A stretch of DNA of 64,000 bases. It comes from Metellina segmentata (lineage: Eukaryota > Arthropoda > Arachnida > Araneae > Tetragnathidae). The stretch's first letter is position 1; each line of letters starts with the position of its first letter. The stretch lies in the NCBI GenBank assembly GCA_947359465.1, contig OX375882.1, positions 57,653,031-57,717,030 on the forward strand, in the 5' to 3' direction. The position numbers were made by a program, and so were the translations under genes. The notes beneath the pieces were generated by a model, which ran no database searches, was not told the DNA's origin, and worked only from the letters and a program-made list of their open reading frames with translations. This document shows, piece after piece, positions 44,186 through 54,804 of this stretch.

Positions 44186-44470
44186 CAGAATAGGTCCGAT
44201 CTTGGACGAGATATCTCGTTCATCAAGATCCGAACAATTTTGCTGTCTTGAGAGAGCATATATGAGATCAATGTCGGAGGAACGTCAAGGTCTGGTTAGT
44301 CGTGACAATGACGAGATATCTTGTCATCTAGATACTGTCATATTTTTATGGTGACAAAATCAAGTCAGTTTTCTTCTAACGACAAGGTATCGAATCCATT
44401 AAAATCTGGTCAGTTTTTTTAATGACGAGATACCTCGTCTTAAATGCCAAAAGACAACCTGGAGGGTTAA
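44186..44470 (-). mobile_element. TTAA-palindrome MITE, copy 7
   Basis: Starts near CTTGGACGAGATATCTCGTT and contains CATCAAGATCCGAACAATTT, ATGACGAGATATCTTGTCAT, AAATCTGGTCAGTTTTTTTA and ATGACGAGATACCTCGTCTT. Right end GACAACCTGGAGGGTTAA (A type, intact TTAA at 44467-44470). The left terminus is uncertain. Confidence 0.78.
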
Positions 44471-45440
44471 TTTACCATTTACTCAATTCATGTTAATGAA
44501 AACAAGTAAAATATCTTAAAGGAAGCAATAGAGCAACTGCACTAAAACCACGTTATCTGAACTAAATGTCCAGTTGAACTTCTTCGTCGCATACTTAGCA
44601 ACACCATGCTCGGCTGCTTAAACGACCCGTCTGCTACAACAGGACCCGAAAGTTAACGCATGCACCAACTGCAACAAAGACCCGCGGAATCTCCTCCGCC
44701 CCAAATGAGATAATTTGCAAGCAATTAAGCAAATCCGCACATCTCCCATAATTATGACATCTAGCACGGAGACAAATAGTGCCATAACTCCACTCCAGGA
44801 AAGACCGCAGCGTCTCGGCGAAAAGAAGGCCCAGTTTCCGAGACATTAATTTCTCAGGAAACGCGATTGAAAACAACCACCAAAAGAAGAAAAGAGCCCG
44901 ACTTTCCATGTGGACTAATGCGCTATTGACCTTATCTTTGTTCTCTCAAGACGCTAGCAAAAAAAAATATCTCTCAAGTCTCCGTTTTCTTGGAGCAATA
45001 TTAATGATCTTTCAAAATCGGGTGTTTACTTTTTCTGCAACGTGGAGGACTCCGACGTCTGTCATCTCCACATGCAATTAGGGGCCAGGGGACTGTGTAT
45101 TTTAAATAAAGATTCCACTTCTCGTTTTTCAGCGTTATCTATTTATACTTTCTGGTTTTTTGTTGCTTCTCGGCGTTTAACTTACGAGTGTAGATATATG
45201 GCCAGCCGTTCCTTTTATCTTTGCAGAACGGCTCTTGAGTGGAGATAGGCGATGGGAGTTCATTACTCTCTAACTTTAGATGCTTCTGGTGCCAGTATAG
45301 GGTCAATACTATCAAAGTTTAAAGTATTGCTTCTCAAAGTAGGCTCTAAAGCTCCCTTGTGTCTGAAGGAATATTGGAGGACAATGCTGTACTCGGAAAG
45401 CACTAATGATTTATTAAATGACTAAAAAAACCACATCTAT
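44471..45440. other. Unique DNA; G+C-richer island at 44580-45250
   Basis: Open frames at 44634-44909 (minus) and 45042-45248 (plus) lack homology. Confidence 0.4.
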
Positions 45441-45547
45441 TGGAAGAATCCATGAATTCTTTCAACCTTTAGAAAGATTCTATCGTTCCTTTCCTATCCC
45501 TTGCCACGATTTAATTGATCCTTAAATTTCCCGAAAGTGACAAATGT

Positions 45548-45673
45548 GGACTTCGTCATCAGACTCTGGTTTAGAATTACGGTGTTTTCGTATTTTTCCT
45601 TCGGAATTGATCGCAGACATTCGCTAATAGCCCAATGAGTTGCCCCGGTGTGACGTCAATTAAACTACCTACT
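45548..45673 (+). mobile_element. SINE-B 3' fragment
   Basis: GTCATCAGACTCTGGTTTAG, AATTGATCGCAGACATTCGC, AATAGCCCAATGAGTTGCCC and GTGTGACGTCAATTAAACTA followed by CCTACTA match the family 3' end. Confidence 0.72.
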
Positions 45674-45702
45674 ACGCAGGAAGTGAATCCCATTGCAAAG
45701 AT

Positions 45703-45705
<3 letters not shown>

Positions 45706-45771
<66 letters not shown>
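45706..45771. repeat. Compound microsatellite (TA)n(GA)n
   Basis: About 18 TA units are followed directly by about 13 GA units. Confidence 0.95.
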
Positions 45772-45773
<2 letters not shown>

Positions 45774-46106
45774 ACTTTTGGAAAGATTCCATTGTTAATT
45801 TTCTTAAAATAAAATTTTTTAGAAATATTCTACTGTTCCTTTTATTACCACAGAATCCATTTCATTTATTCAATTGCTTTTTTTATTTGAAGTATATCAT
45901 TAGGAAGGAGAGATTCCGCTGACCCTTTCATTAGAATAAAATCCTTTTAAAAGATTCTATTGGTTGTGTTTCCTTATAACATAATCCTTTGTGAAGATTC
46001 TATTTATTATTTCTTCAGAACATAATTCTTTTTAAAGATTCTGACAGACAGAAGAGAGATTTATTAACTAATGATGCTTTGTCGCAGGGAGTATAAGTTG
46101 CGACAG

Positions 46107-46323
46107 GGTACAGCTCCACTCTACGTTTATGAGCGGTGGCAACGTCCTTGGCGATTTTTTTTGGCGCACTTCTAGTAGCGAGATACGGTAGTTTAAGGCA
46201 TCTGTCTTTACGGTTCAAAGAAATACAGTTTCGAAATAATTATTTTCTTGGTGACTTTAGAAGTGCACCACAAAATCGCCAAAGCTGTTTCCACCGCTCA
46301 TAAACGTAGACTGTAGCTGTACC
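46107..46323. mobile_element. Fold-back / MITE-like element, copy 2 (217 bp)
   Basis: Left GGTACAGCTCCACTCTACGT then TTATGAGCGGTGGCAACG; right CCACCGCTCATAAACGTAGA then CTGTAGCTGTACC. The arms pair over more than 40 bp, including CTTGGCGATTTT / AAAATCGCCAAAG. Same ends as the 581-bp element at 5368. The interior includes GTAGCGAGATACGGTAGTTT, also present at 5429 (GTAGCGAGTTATGGCAGCTT), so the two are homologous throughout their left halves. Confidence 0.82.
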
Positions 46324-46428
46324 TACAACAGCAACGGATAGGTCTAAAAACAAGACGAAAGGTCGTAAGATGTGACTTAAAATTTTGTACTGCATTTTAC
46401 GTCATCCTGTTTTTTGGACGTGGATTTC

Positions 46429-46710
46429 GTGCGGTATTGAGTTTTTCATCCAAAAAGACGAACCTATTGAAAATAGTTGACCGGAGATTCAAGCATGCTG
46501 ATGGCGAAAATAGAGCCATCTTTTGAAAAATTGGTAACACAACACATGCCCTGTTTTTCTAATGGGTATTCGGTGCGGTAATGTCTTTTATCTAAAATGA
46601 CGAACCTACTGTAAAGAGTTGATTCAAGGATGCTGATGGGGAAGATAAAGCCTTCTTTAAACAAATTGATATCACAACACCAGTCCCTTCTCTCTCATAG
46701 TGATTACTTA
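46429..46710 (+). repeat. Two tandem units of 144 bp
   Basis: GTGCGGTA-TG (46429, 46573), GACGAACCTA, AGTTGA-CA-GATTCAAG-ATGCTGATGG and CACAACAC occur in both units at matching distances. Confidence 0.8.
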
Positions 46711-48843
46711 AAATGTTTTTGATATTGTTTCCCAACAACAGTAAGAAACTTAATGCATTTGTGTGAGCTTTGCTTATTGCTGTTTTATTTTAATACATAT
46801 TTATTGTTTCCGTTTTTCGTTGCTTCTGTTCTAAAATAGTTTTGAAAATTCTAAAATTTCACACAGCTATACAAATATTTCGACGGAATTAAAACATTAC
46901 AGACAACTACATTTCCCCTCTAAAATTCATAAATCTAAATCTTTCCAACTTCGTTTGTCTCTTCAATATGTTGAGTTTTATCTTTAATCTCTAACATTAC
47001 TTTTAAGAATTCTTTTTTTAAAGTACTATTAAATCTCTTGAATACTCCTGTATAGCTGCTACATTTTTGCATTTATTTGAATGTAGTAACTACTTAAATG
47101 CAAGAAATGTCTTTTCATAATCGCATAGAAAAGAATGATATATTTCAGTTAACGCTTTGTAAAAAGGATGAAAAAATATTGGACTTTCCTATAATTTCAC
47201 ATCGTCCCGAGTATAATTTAAAATTAAACTACAACTCCATATGCAATCTGATTTTCTATATCTTTACCCTTTTCGTTAACACTGCTAGTTCAATTTTTAG
47301 GTTCTTTCAATTTGCGTATGTTTTGGTTGTTATATAGTTGGGACTATGAATAAGTTTAAATATAATTTCGGTACTTGTTGGTTTATTTCTTTGAGATGTT
47401 AGTGTTATTTATTTCATATAATTTTTTTTTTATCATTAGTTGTACCGGAAACATTTCTTGAAATGTTCCTGCCGATTTAAGCTAAACCAGTTTAATTTAT
47501 ATTTGATGTTTAAATGATACTTTAAGATTGAAACTTGGATTAGATTTAACATTTGGTTTTTATGATGTTAGGAACATGAGACTCCCACTACTAAAGACGA
47601 ATTAAAACTTACAAAATAAATAACGAAATAATAAGTACAAGGATATGTGCGCATAAGATACACATTATTTCAATTAGTCAAATTATTGTAATTATTTTGA
47701 ATAAAATAATACATCAGAGACAAATATTTTCAGATATTATAACATGTGTACTATACTACAGTTGGAAAATAAATTATTTTCAAGTTTATATCAAATTATA
47801 CCTGAATATTTTATTACAAAATATAGAGCATTTCCTTTGTAGTTTCGCAGGTATGAGATATTTTCAGAGTAAACAAGTCTAAGGAAAGGTTTACATTATT
47901 TTACTCAAATGATCTCGCATGGCACATATTGGGGTTACCGTAAAATGAAGTTTATTGTCGTTTTGGCGACGTTTCATCTAATTAGGGCTGATCAATCAAT
48001 TACAAATTTAGAATGATTTTATTAGAATTTCTATTATCAAACAGCTTCCCCCCCCCCATTGTATTCGAAAAACAATGCAAGTGACTTCAAGTCTGGTATA
48101 TGAGCATAAAGTATGTTACACCACAAAAAAGTTAGCATCACATTTAGTTTGACAGAAAAAGTCCCACACAAACTTAGAGTTGGATTGCGTTAATAATTTG
48201 GGAAATAAATTATTTGAAATTGCTTTTGAAGGGTGTTTGGGAACTCTGAAATAATCCGCAACATTTACACCAAGAAAAATCTTTCTTCCTTGGTAAATTT
48301 CCAGGCATACTTTGAAGAAAATTCCTCAACTAAAAACACATCCAATCGGAAAGTTGATAAAAAAAACGATTCCCGTACCCCAAACAATAGAAGCTAGAAA
48401 CCTGACGAAAAGTTTTGCAATGGACTCATCCCTCAAAAATATTGATAAAAGCAATACCTTTCTCGGTGTTAAGAAATTGAAAAGTCCACCATCTGTATAA
48501 TTATCACGCAGTAACAGAAACTTTTACACTCGGAGAAATTTCCCGAATGACTTCATATCTGTAAGAACGTAGTCTAAAACACTACCGAGAAGAAATCTAC
48601 ACCACGGTGATTCCCTGTGGAATGGACAAGAAAGTTTAAACTGGAAAAATAAAACCTACATTCCTACACGCAACTGCAAAGTTCTCTAAAAATTTTAGAA
48701 ATGTTACTATCTTCCTCCTTAAACCTACCTCAGCTTATAATTTTTTTTTCCGAGTTTCATGTAAAAGAAATCAGTATAGTATTGCATAGTTGTGCAAATC
48801 GCATAAACATAACACAACTGTTTTAGAAAATAGTCAAGTTCGT
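46711..48843. other. Unique AT-rich DNA
   Basis: Open frames of about 60-80 codons (47098-47337, 47697-47882, 48312-48500) lack homology. A run of nine or ten C lies near 48048. Nothing else is recognised. Confidence 0.4.
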
Positions 48844-49023
48844 TTAAGTCTCCCGTTGCTTGTTTCAACTAGACATCTGGTCATTAGAAGTAAGCTGAAC
48901 ACATCTTGATCTCATCACCATGAAAAAATGGGCAATAGCTTGATGAACGAGATATCTCGTCATTTGCAAAATCAGTCAGATCTTGATTGACAGGGTATCT
49001 CGTCAAAACCCTTGGAAGGTTAA
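48844..49023 (+). mobile_element. TTAA-palindrome MITE, copy 8 (about 180 bp)
   Basis: Left TTAAGTCTCCCGTTGCTTGT (diverged A type); right GGGTATCTCGTCAAAACCCT then TGGAAGGTTAA (B type, TTAA at 49020-49023). Contains GAACGAGATATCTCGTC and AGTCAGATCTTGATTGACAG. Confidence 0.8.
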
Positions 49024-50270
49024 GAACCTTGATAAAAAAATTACCTTTCTTTTGTCACATTAACTGTTTTTGTACATATATGTAAGAGATATTTAAGTAT
49101 TTAGATTTACTGTGAATTCCCCAGAAATTGTAGAATGAAGCATCTATATTTTGCTTTAATCTATATTTTGGTTATAGTGCCAGTGCCAGATTAGGACCGA
49201 CGGAGTTTATGAATTAATTAGGATGAAAATAAATAAATTGATTTATATTAGTTAAAAAATACGAATATAAACCTTTTTTTTTACAAAAATAATTTATAAT
49301 CCTGAAATTAATGTCGAAGGTAACAATAATGAATAGTACTTTAAAATTTTCAATTGAATTCAACTACACGCAATCCAAATTGTGCAATAAAACTCTACAA
49401 TTGTCTTGTTCCTAACATAGAAAGTTGCATGACCTGAATTCAAACCACCGAAGACATAAGCTTATATGTGTTCGGTGTGTGGTTAGAATTCCCCGTATCT
49501 TTCACATGAACAATTTCAAATAAGATCTCAATATCCCCGTTAATATGTTCCAAAAGCCCTCTCAATGACACCTACCAGCCCAGTCAATCACACTCCTCGA
49601 CGAAGCACCTCAAGCTGGAATCAAGCGCAGAGAATTCCTGTAGTGTCGCTCGATCCATCAAAAGCAGACAAGCCGTCCGTTAGAGGGCACTAAGTATTCC
49701 ATCAGAAACCCCCAAGCTGCGTGATGAAAGGCGATCATGCGTCATGATACAATGGACATCTCCCGAAGGGCTGACTTCCTTCCTGCAACCGCACGATGTC
49801 AAAAGCAAAGATGTCCGACCTTGTTATGCTCTCATCGGAAATATGATGAGTTCGCAATTATACGGTTATGTATAGCCGCGGCCGTTGCGTGCCGGCCGGC
49901 CTGGCGATGCGATTCTAAAGGGGTAGGCTCTCCTCGATGATCGATTGGCACCCGAAAGAAGGCTTGAGGACGGTTTGAACAGTGTTCGGTCAAGAAACGT
50001 GACTGCTGAATGACAACGTCACAGACATTCTCTCTGGAATCCGTCCGAGTCGATCAGGTAATGAAGAAATCGAGAAAGTGATGGATGGTTGTGTCGTGTG
50101 TGGGATGGAATTCAATTCTAAAACTGGAATCGAGAGGGATGGTAAAAACTAATACCACAGGTTTTTTAAATGTCATAGCCTGTTCATAGACCTCCTGGCA
50201 TGGTAGGGATATGAGCATTTACACAACGGGAACTTAATCATATTCCGCTGTAGGATCTCATAAGAGGATA
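49024..50270. other. Unique DNA; G+C-richer island at 49560-50130
   Basis: The island has a CGGCCGTTGCGTGCCGGCCG-like stretch near 49880 and no recognisable coding sequence (a 67-codon frame at 49737-49940 has no homology). Confidence 0.4.
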
Positions 50271-50283
50271 TGCCATAGTAAAC

Positions 50284-51040
50284 AAACGCTAGAGAGAAGA
50301 CAAATATTTCCGGATAAGATCATTCATCGCCGTTTTGGCGATACTTGGTGCTATTTTTTAGTTTGCATATTTCATACTAAACGAGAATTACAAGAGAGAA
50401 AAATACTTCCGGGTAAGAAACCATGACCCATTGTCGTTTCGGCAATGCTTGTCGTTAGGTTTTAATATGAGAGGATATTTCATTGCAAACAAGAACTACA
50501 GGGGAGAAAAATACTTCCTGCTAAGAAATTATGTGATTGATAGCCGTTTGGGCGATACTTGATGTTATTTTGTTGAAAATAATTTTTCATCGCAAACAAC
50601 AAGTACAAAAGAGAAAAATACTTCCGATTAAGAAACCACGACACTGCCGTTTTGGCTAAGATTGTTTCCAATGATACAGTCTGAGCATGTCTACGAAGTC
50701 TCTACCCAAAGATCTCTGAAGAGTAGATCACGGAGACTTACGGATAGACTTAGCCGATTGGCTCTTGAATCGCTGACTAGTGTTTTATATCACCGTGGAT
50801 AATCAGTTCAAAAATAACATGAAGTTGAGGGTACATACACAGTCTATTTAATTAGAAGGTCAATGTTTGGCAATGCTTGGCTTTTGTTTTTAATATGAGG
50901 TAGGTAAGTAGTTTATTAACGTCGTACTGGATATACACATCAGTCTATAGGCGCTTGTCCGGGAACAATCACGAAGTTTTATTATGAGAATATTTCATTG
51001 CAAAACAAGAACAAAAGAGAAAAATACTTTCTAGTGATTC
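50284..51040 (+). repeat. Tandem array of about 100-110-bp units
   Basis: AGAGAAAAATACTTCC and variants occur near 50302, 50401, 50508, 50617 and 51014. Each is preceded by a TTCATTGCAAACAAGAACTA-like block and followed by GCCGTTTTGGCGATACTTG-like sequence. A SINE-B tail (about 50900-50975) and unique DNA split the last unit off. Confidence 0.85.
50900..50975 (-). mobile_element. SINE-B 3' fragment inside the 110-bp array
   Basis: TAGGTAAGTAGTTTATTAAC, GTCGTACTGGA and GCGCTTGTCCGGGAACAATC match the family 3' end on the minus strand. Confidence 0.65.
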
Positions 51041-51060
51041 GATTCATCATTTTGTCGGAA

Positions 51061-51656
51061 TTTCATAGGTAACGTTGCATAAGATACGAATTTGCAATAA
51101 TTAAAAGCAGAACCATTTAATTAAAGTATTTCTAACAAACTGAGCACTCAAACATTAAATTACATAATTTACTTTGCTTAAAATCGAAAAGAATGCTTTT
51201 TTTTTGCTTTTGTAATACAAACGTGTTATATAAGTCACAATATTGGGTATAGATATTATTTAAACTGTTCTTTTCGAGTGATACAATTTTTTCACAGTCA
51301 CTTCTGATTCATCATTACGTTACATACTATAAGTTTACATGGTATTGACCTGGTAGTTTGAATACCCAAATAGGATCTTAAATGGCATATTCTCATATTT
51401 AATGGAAATTATAAGTGATCATACCTAGTGTTATTCCAACCGTAGTTTATGGACAGTTTGGTAACTAATACGTGGTTGCTTAGAAGTTAGTCTTTAATAC
51501 ATAACGAAAATTTTTCGATTTTTAATTTACAGTCGAATTTGCAATCATAAACTTCAGACAAGTTTGGTTTTTCTGTTCGTGACTACTTCTAGCAACGACT
51601 TGCTCTTTTCGTCAGCTGTGGCTAACATTTAGAATAATTTTCACATTAATAACGTT
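51061..51656. other. Unique AT-rich DNA
   Basis: Some resemblance to 52240-52560 is visible (ACATGG-ATTGAC-TGGTAGTTTGAATAC phrases and TTTGGTAACT-ATACG-G-TGCT). The hAT element therefore appears to sit between two old duplicate segments. Confidence 0.45.
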
Positions 51657-51664
51657 ACATACGA

Positions 51665-52225
51665 CAGGCCTTGAAATAGATTTTTTAATACAGGTGCACC
51701 TTTTGCACCTAAGTTTTCAAATAAGGTGCGCAGGTTATATTTTAGGTACACACTAAAAAAACGTAATATAAGACTATTAATGTATTGTAAGCTGCTTTAT
51801 TAGTTGGGTACGTTTATATAGGTTCGTAGTAGATAATAAATAAACATATTTAAAAATCGAAATTCTCCCTTCTCCGGCTTACGGCTGTCACGACAGTCGT
51901 TTCAACAGAGTCATCAGGAAAATGTTTCGATCATCGGAAAGTTCTGGTGGCAGTGACAAAAGTAAACCTTCCTCCTGTATAAACCCGTTACGGCCCAGCG
52001 ATTTTGTTTTCGCATAGTGTGAATTTAGGAATTCTAATTACGTTCCTTTAGAGCGAGAGAGGTCGATACTAATATTTAGTTTAAGCATCAAAATAAGATA
52101 AAAACACGTTCTCCCCCTTTTTTTAACGTTAGGTGCTCTGCGTGCACCTAGTGGGAAAACATTAGATGCACAATTATATTTTCATGTGCACAGTGCACCT
52201 GTGCACCCGGGTATTTCGAACCCTG
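51665..52225 (-). mobile_element. hAT-type MITE, copy 2 (561 bp)
   Basis: Ends CAGGCCTTGAAATA and, inward from the right, CAGGGTTCGAAATA. Flanks ACATACGA (51657-51664) and GCATACGA (52226-52233) match in seven of eight bases. Subterminal AGGTGCACCTTTTGCACCTA and CACAGTGCACCTGTGCACCC resemble copy 1 at 32299 in the opposite orientation. The extra 400 bp of interior is not coding. Confidence 0.9.
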
Positions 52226-52233
52226 GCATACGA

Positions 52234-52735
52234 GTTCACATGGCATTGACACGATAGTTTGAATACAAGACAAACGATCTTGGAATGGTTTATTATTAAG
52301 TTTAGGTACAGATTTATAAGTCAAATACTGTTATCAAATACAATTATATACAAATACTAAAGGAACGTTTGGTAACTTATACGCGAGTGCTAATATGTTA
52401 GTTTTTCCTGTATAAGGAATATTTTCTTTTATTTTTCTCACAGACGATTTTGTTATCGTAACACTTTGAGTCAAATAGTTCTGTTAGTGACTACTTCTAC
52501 AAAAGACTTAATCTTTTTGTCAGATTTCGCAGACAATTAGAATTTTTTATACTTTGGACGTTCCTTACAGAATCTATTCATAACAATTTTTATTTATACC
52601 TTTTTTAGTATATCCCGTTGCTAATATAATCTTTGTTCACCATTAAAAATATCTATTTAGCATGTGCAAGGGTATTCAAAATGTTGATACAGTGATTCGA
52701 ATCTCGTTGCGTTTTCTGAAACAGTTTCTGTTATC
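52234..52735. other. Diverged duplicate of the DNA left of the hAT MITE
   Basis: CATGGCATTGACACGATAGT then TTGAATAC resembles 51338-51365, and GGAACGTTTGGTAACTTATA resembles 51452-51470. Matching phrases continue (GTGACTACTTCTA, GACTT-TCTTTTTGTCAG). Confidence 0.55.
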
Positions 52736-52949
52736 TTCTTGGTTTCCTTTTTGTGGTAGAATTGTGAGATATGTTTAATGCTCCAACAAGCACACAACAG
52801 GACAAATAAAATCAAAGAACATTACCCGTATAAACAACCAGAACAGAAACCAGCTTAGATTCAATGAAAGCAGTAAATATCATATGCATTTGCAGGACAA
52901 AGATAAAGACAACTGTGTCTTGATAAATGGTTTTGTTTTGAAACTATCT
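52736..52949 (+). repeat. Near-identical direct repeat, copy 1 (214 bp)
   Basis: From TTCTTGGTTTCCTTTTTGTG to TTTTGAAACTATCT. It matches 53533-53746 with about two substitutions (AACAAGCAC / AACATGCAC; AGCTTAGATT / AGCTTCGATT). It lacks the TG...CA ends of an LTR, so a recent gapped duplication is more likely. Confidence 0.93.
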
Positions 52950-53284
52950 CTACAGCTAGATGCCAGACAAATACGGATAATCCGTTCCTTTTCTATTCCA
53001 TGTAACAATGATTACTGAAGCTAGTTTTTGGCAATCCATAATCTTACTTCGTATATTCGCCAGAATTATGAATTTTCTAGAGTTATACGTTAAAGGAAGG
53101 TCGTTGGTCTACTACAACGATAATGTATAAATACATTTAGTAGTTACTCTACTAATGCGATATTTAATAAAAAAAAATTGATGGCACAGTCGTTATTTTT
53201 TACATAACGCTGTAACGTTAATCTACAGTCATTTAAGCAAATCCCATGAGTTGTTCTATCTGAAATTGTTTTTTAATGACATTA

Positions 53285-53520
53285 AGTGGTTGACTAGGTT
53301 CAATGGCTCAAGGGGCGTATTTGGCCAAACTTAAGTGATTAATATAAGGTTTAATTACTCCATATATATTAAGGGAACTTATTTTAATCAATAGATCCTC
53401 ATTGAGAGATAAAGGGAGTGACTAACCATACCTTTTCCATGTATTATCCACTGTGTATTTATTTATCCAATGCGCTAGCAACCTGTGAGATATAGATGGT
53501 GCAGGTTAGATTCAAGCAAC
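53285..53520. mobile_element. SINE-C related fragments
   Basis: GTTCAATGGCTCAAGG (53299) matches the SINE-C tail end in minus orientation. GCTAGCAACCTGTGAGATAT then GGTGCAGGTTAGATTC (53473-53515) matches the SINE-C head in plus orientation. The opposite orientations imply two decayed insertions. Confidence 0.5.
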
Positions 53521-53532
53521 CACCTAAGCGTA

Positions 53533-53746
53533 TTCTTGGTTTCCTTTTTGTGGTAGAATTGTGAGATATGTTTAATGCTCCAACATGCACACAACAGGAC
53601 AAATAAAATCAAAGAACATTACCCGTATAAACAACCAGAACAGAAACCAGCTTCGATTCAATGAAAGCAGTAAATATCATATGCATTTGCAGGACAAAGA
53701 TAAAGACAACTGTGTCTTGATAAATGGTTTTGTTTTGAAACTATCT
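53533..53746 (+). repeat. Near-identical direct repeat, copy 2 (214 bp)
   Basis: Second copy of 52736-52949. A 64-codon frame begins at its ATG but has no homology. Confidence 0.93.
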
Positions 53747-53837
53747 ATATCCCTTTCAATCAGTAAAACTTTCATGTGAGCGAATTTCTAATACTCGACA
53801 CACCTTGGCTTAAGCATGGTACAGCTAGTCCAAATAT

Positions 53838-54232
53838 GGTAGATATTTTAATTAACGTCACACTAGAGCAACCCAACGAGCTATTGGCGACGGTACCGAT
53901 AATTGGTTATTTTTTCATTAACGCCATACTTTATTACAGCAACGGGCTATTGACGATGGTAAGGGATCAATCTCCAAGGGAAGGGTCTGATGACAACATA
54001 GCGTAATTTTGAACCACGGTCAGATGACGAGGCAACACCTGAACTGGCACCTCACTCTCCAAACTTCCACACAAACCCAATGCGAGGACTTTCGGCTGCA
54101 ACTGATTTAAGGTGCGGCAACCGCCTCTACACAACATGCTCACAAATATCCATGCACTGGCCCGGATTTGGACCAGGAATCTTCCTATCTAGAGGATAAA
54201 ACTTTAATCACCGGACTGGTTGCTCGGCGGCG
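53838..54232 (-). mobile_element. SINE-B with SINE-A-like head, plus a truncated tail copy
   Basis: 53838-53895 is a tail fragment (TTAATTAACGTCACACTAGA, GAGCTATTGGCGACGGT). From 53905 a second tail continues into a complete body (CAACGGGCTATTGACGATGG, GGTCAGATGACGAGGCAACA, CACTCTCCAAACTTCCACAC). It ends in the head TTCCTATCTAGAGGATAAAA and CTTTAATCACCGGACTGGTT, the same head type as at 19382. Confidence 0.78.
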
Positions 54233-54405
54233 ACGGTCCGGGATCAAACCCGAAAGGAAAATTTGGAGGACAACATGTAATTTTGAACCACATTCAGGTA
54301 ACGAGGTCACACCTGAGCTGGCATCCTACTCTTCAAACTTCACCACCAAGCCAACGTGAGGACATTTGAGGCCACGACGGCCAACTATGACCTTTGCACC
54401 ATAAA
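54233..54405 (-). mobile_element. SINE-B, truncated
   Basis: Starts CGACGGTCCGGGATCAAACC, without a tail, immediately beside the previous SINE, and runs through GAGGTCACACCTGAGCTGGC and CATTTGAGGCCACGACGGCC. Confidence 0.75.
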
Positions 54406-54512
54406 ATCTAACCAATAAAATGATTTCAATAATGATTTTATTTGTTTAAATATCTTTCTTCACCTCTATACATCCAGTTTCTTCAAAAAGTGAAATAAGA
54501 GCTGGACTAATA

Positions 54513-54804
54513 TTAACCCTCCTGATGGATGTCTTGATGAGTAATCTCGTTTCTAAACAAAATTGACCAGATCTCAATAGACGAAATATCTCGTCATTGA
54601 GATGTAGGCAATTTTTGTTGATGACCGGACCAATACCTGATAAGTTATTTCTATTGATAAGATACCTTGTCCACCAAAATGTGGTCAGTTTTTTTAACGA
54701 CGAGACATCTTTTAGAAACTACCACCAGAAGCATGAATGATCTTGTCCTTAGCAAAATTGTTTAGATCGTGATAGATATCTGGTCAAAACCACTTTTAGG
54801 GTTT
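54513..54804 (+). mobile_element. TTAA-palindrome MITE, copy 9
   Basis: Left TTAACCCTCCTGATGGATGT (A type, intact TTAA); right ATCTGGTCAAAACCACTTTT then AGGGTTTA (B type). The interior has TTGACCAGATCTCAATAGAC, GAAATATCTCGTCATTGAG, GATAAGATACCTTGTCCACC and AATGTGGTCAGTTTTTTTAA. Confidence 0.85.

Larger units (their letters stand above)
45440..46050 (+). repeat. Diverged short tandem repeats (AAAGATTCTATTG-type, about 55-70 bp) around a SINE tail and a microsatellite
   Basis: TTAGAAAGATTCTATCGTTC, TTGGAAAGATTCCATTGTTA, TTAGAAATATTCTACTGTTC, TTAAAAGATTCTATTGG, TGTGAAGATTCTATTTATT and TTTAAAGATTCTGACAG are spaced copies of the same phrase. The SINE-B tail and the TA/GA microsatellite interrupt the series. 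Confidence 0.7.

Noticed and set aside
45706..45922. Coding frame over the TA/GA microsatellite
   Set aside because: The predicted protein is only a translation of a dinucleotide repeat.
52736..53746. Small LTR retrotransposon with 214-bp LTRs
   Set aside because: No TG...CA ends, no primer-binding site, no polypurine tract and no flanking target duplication were found.
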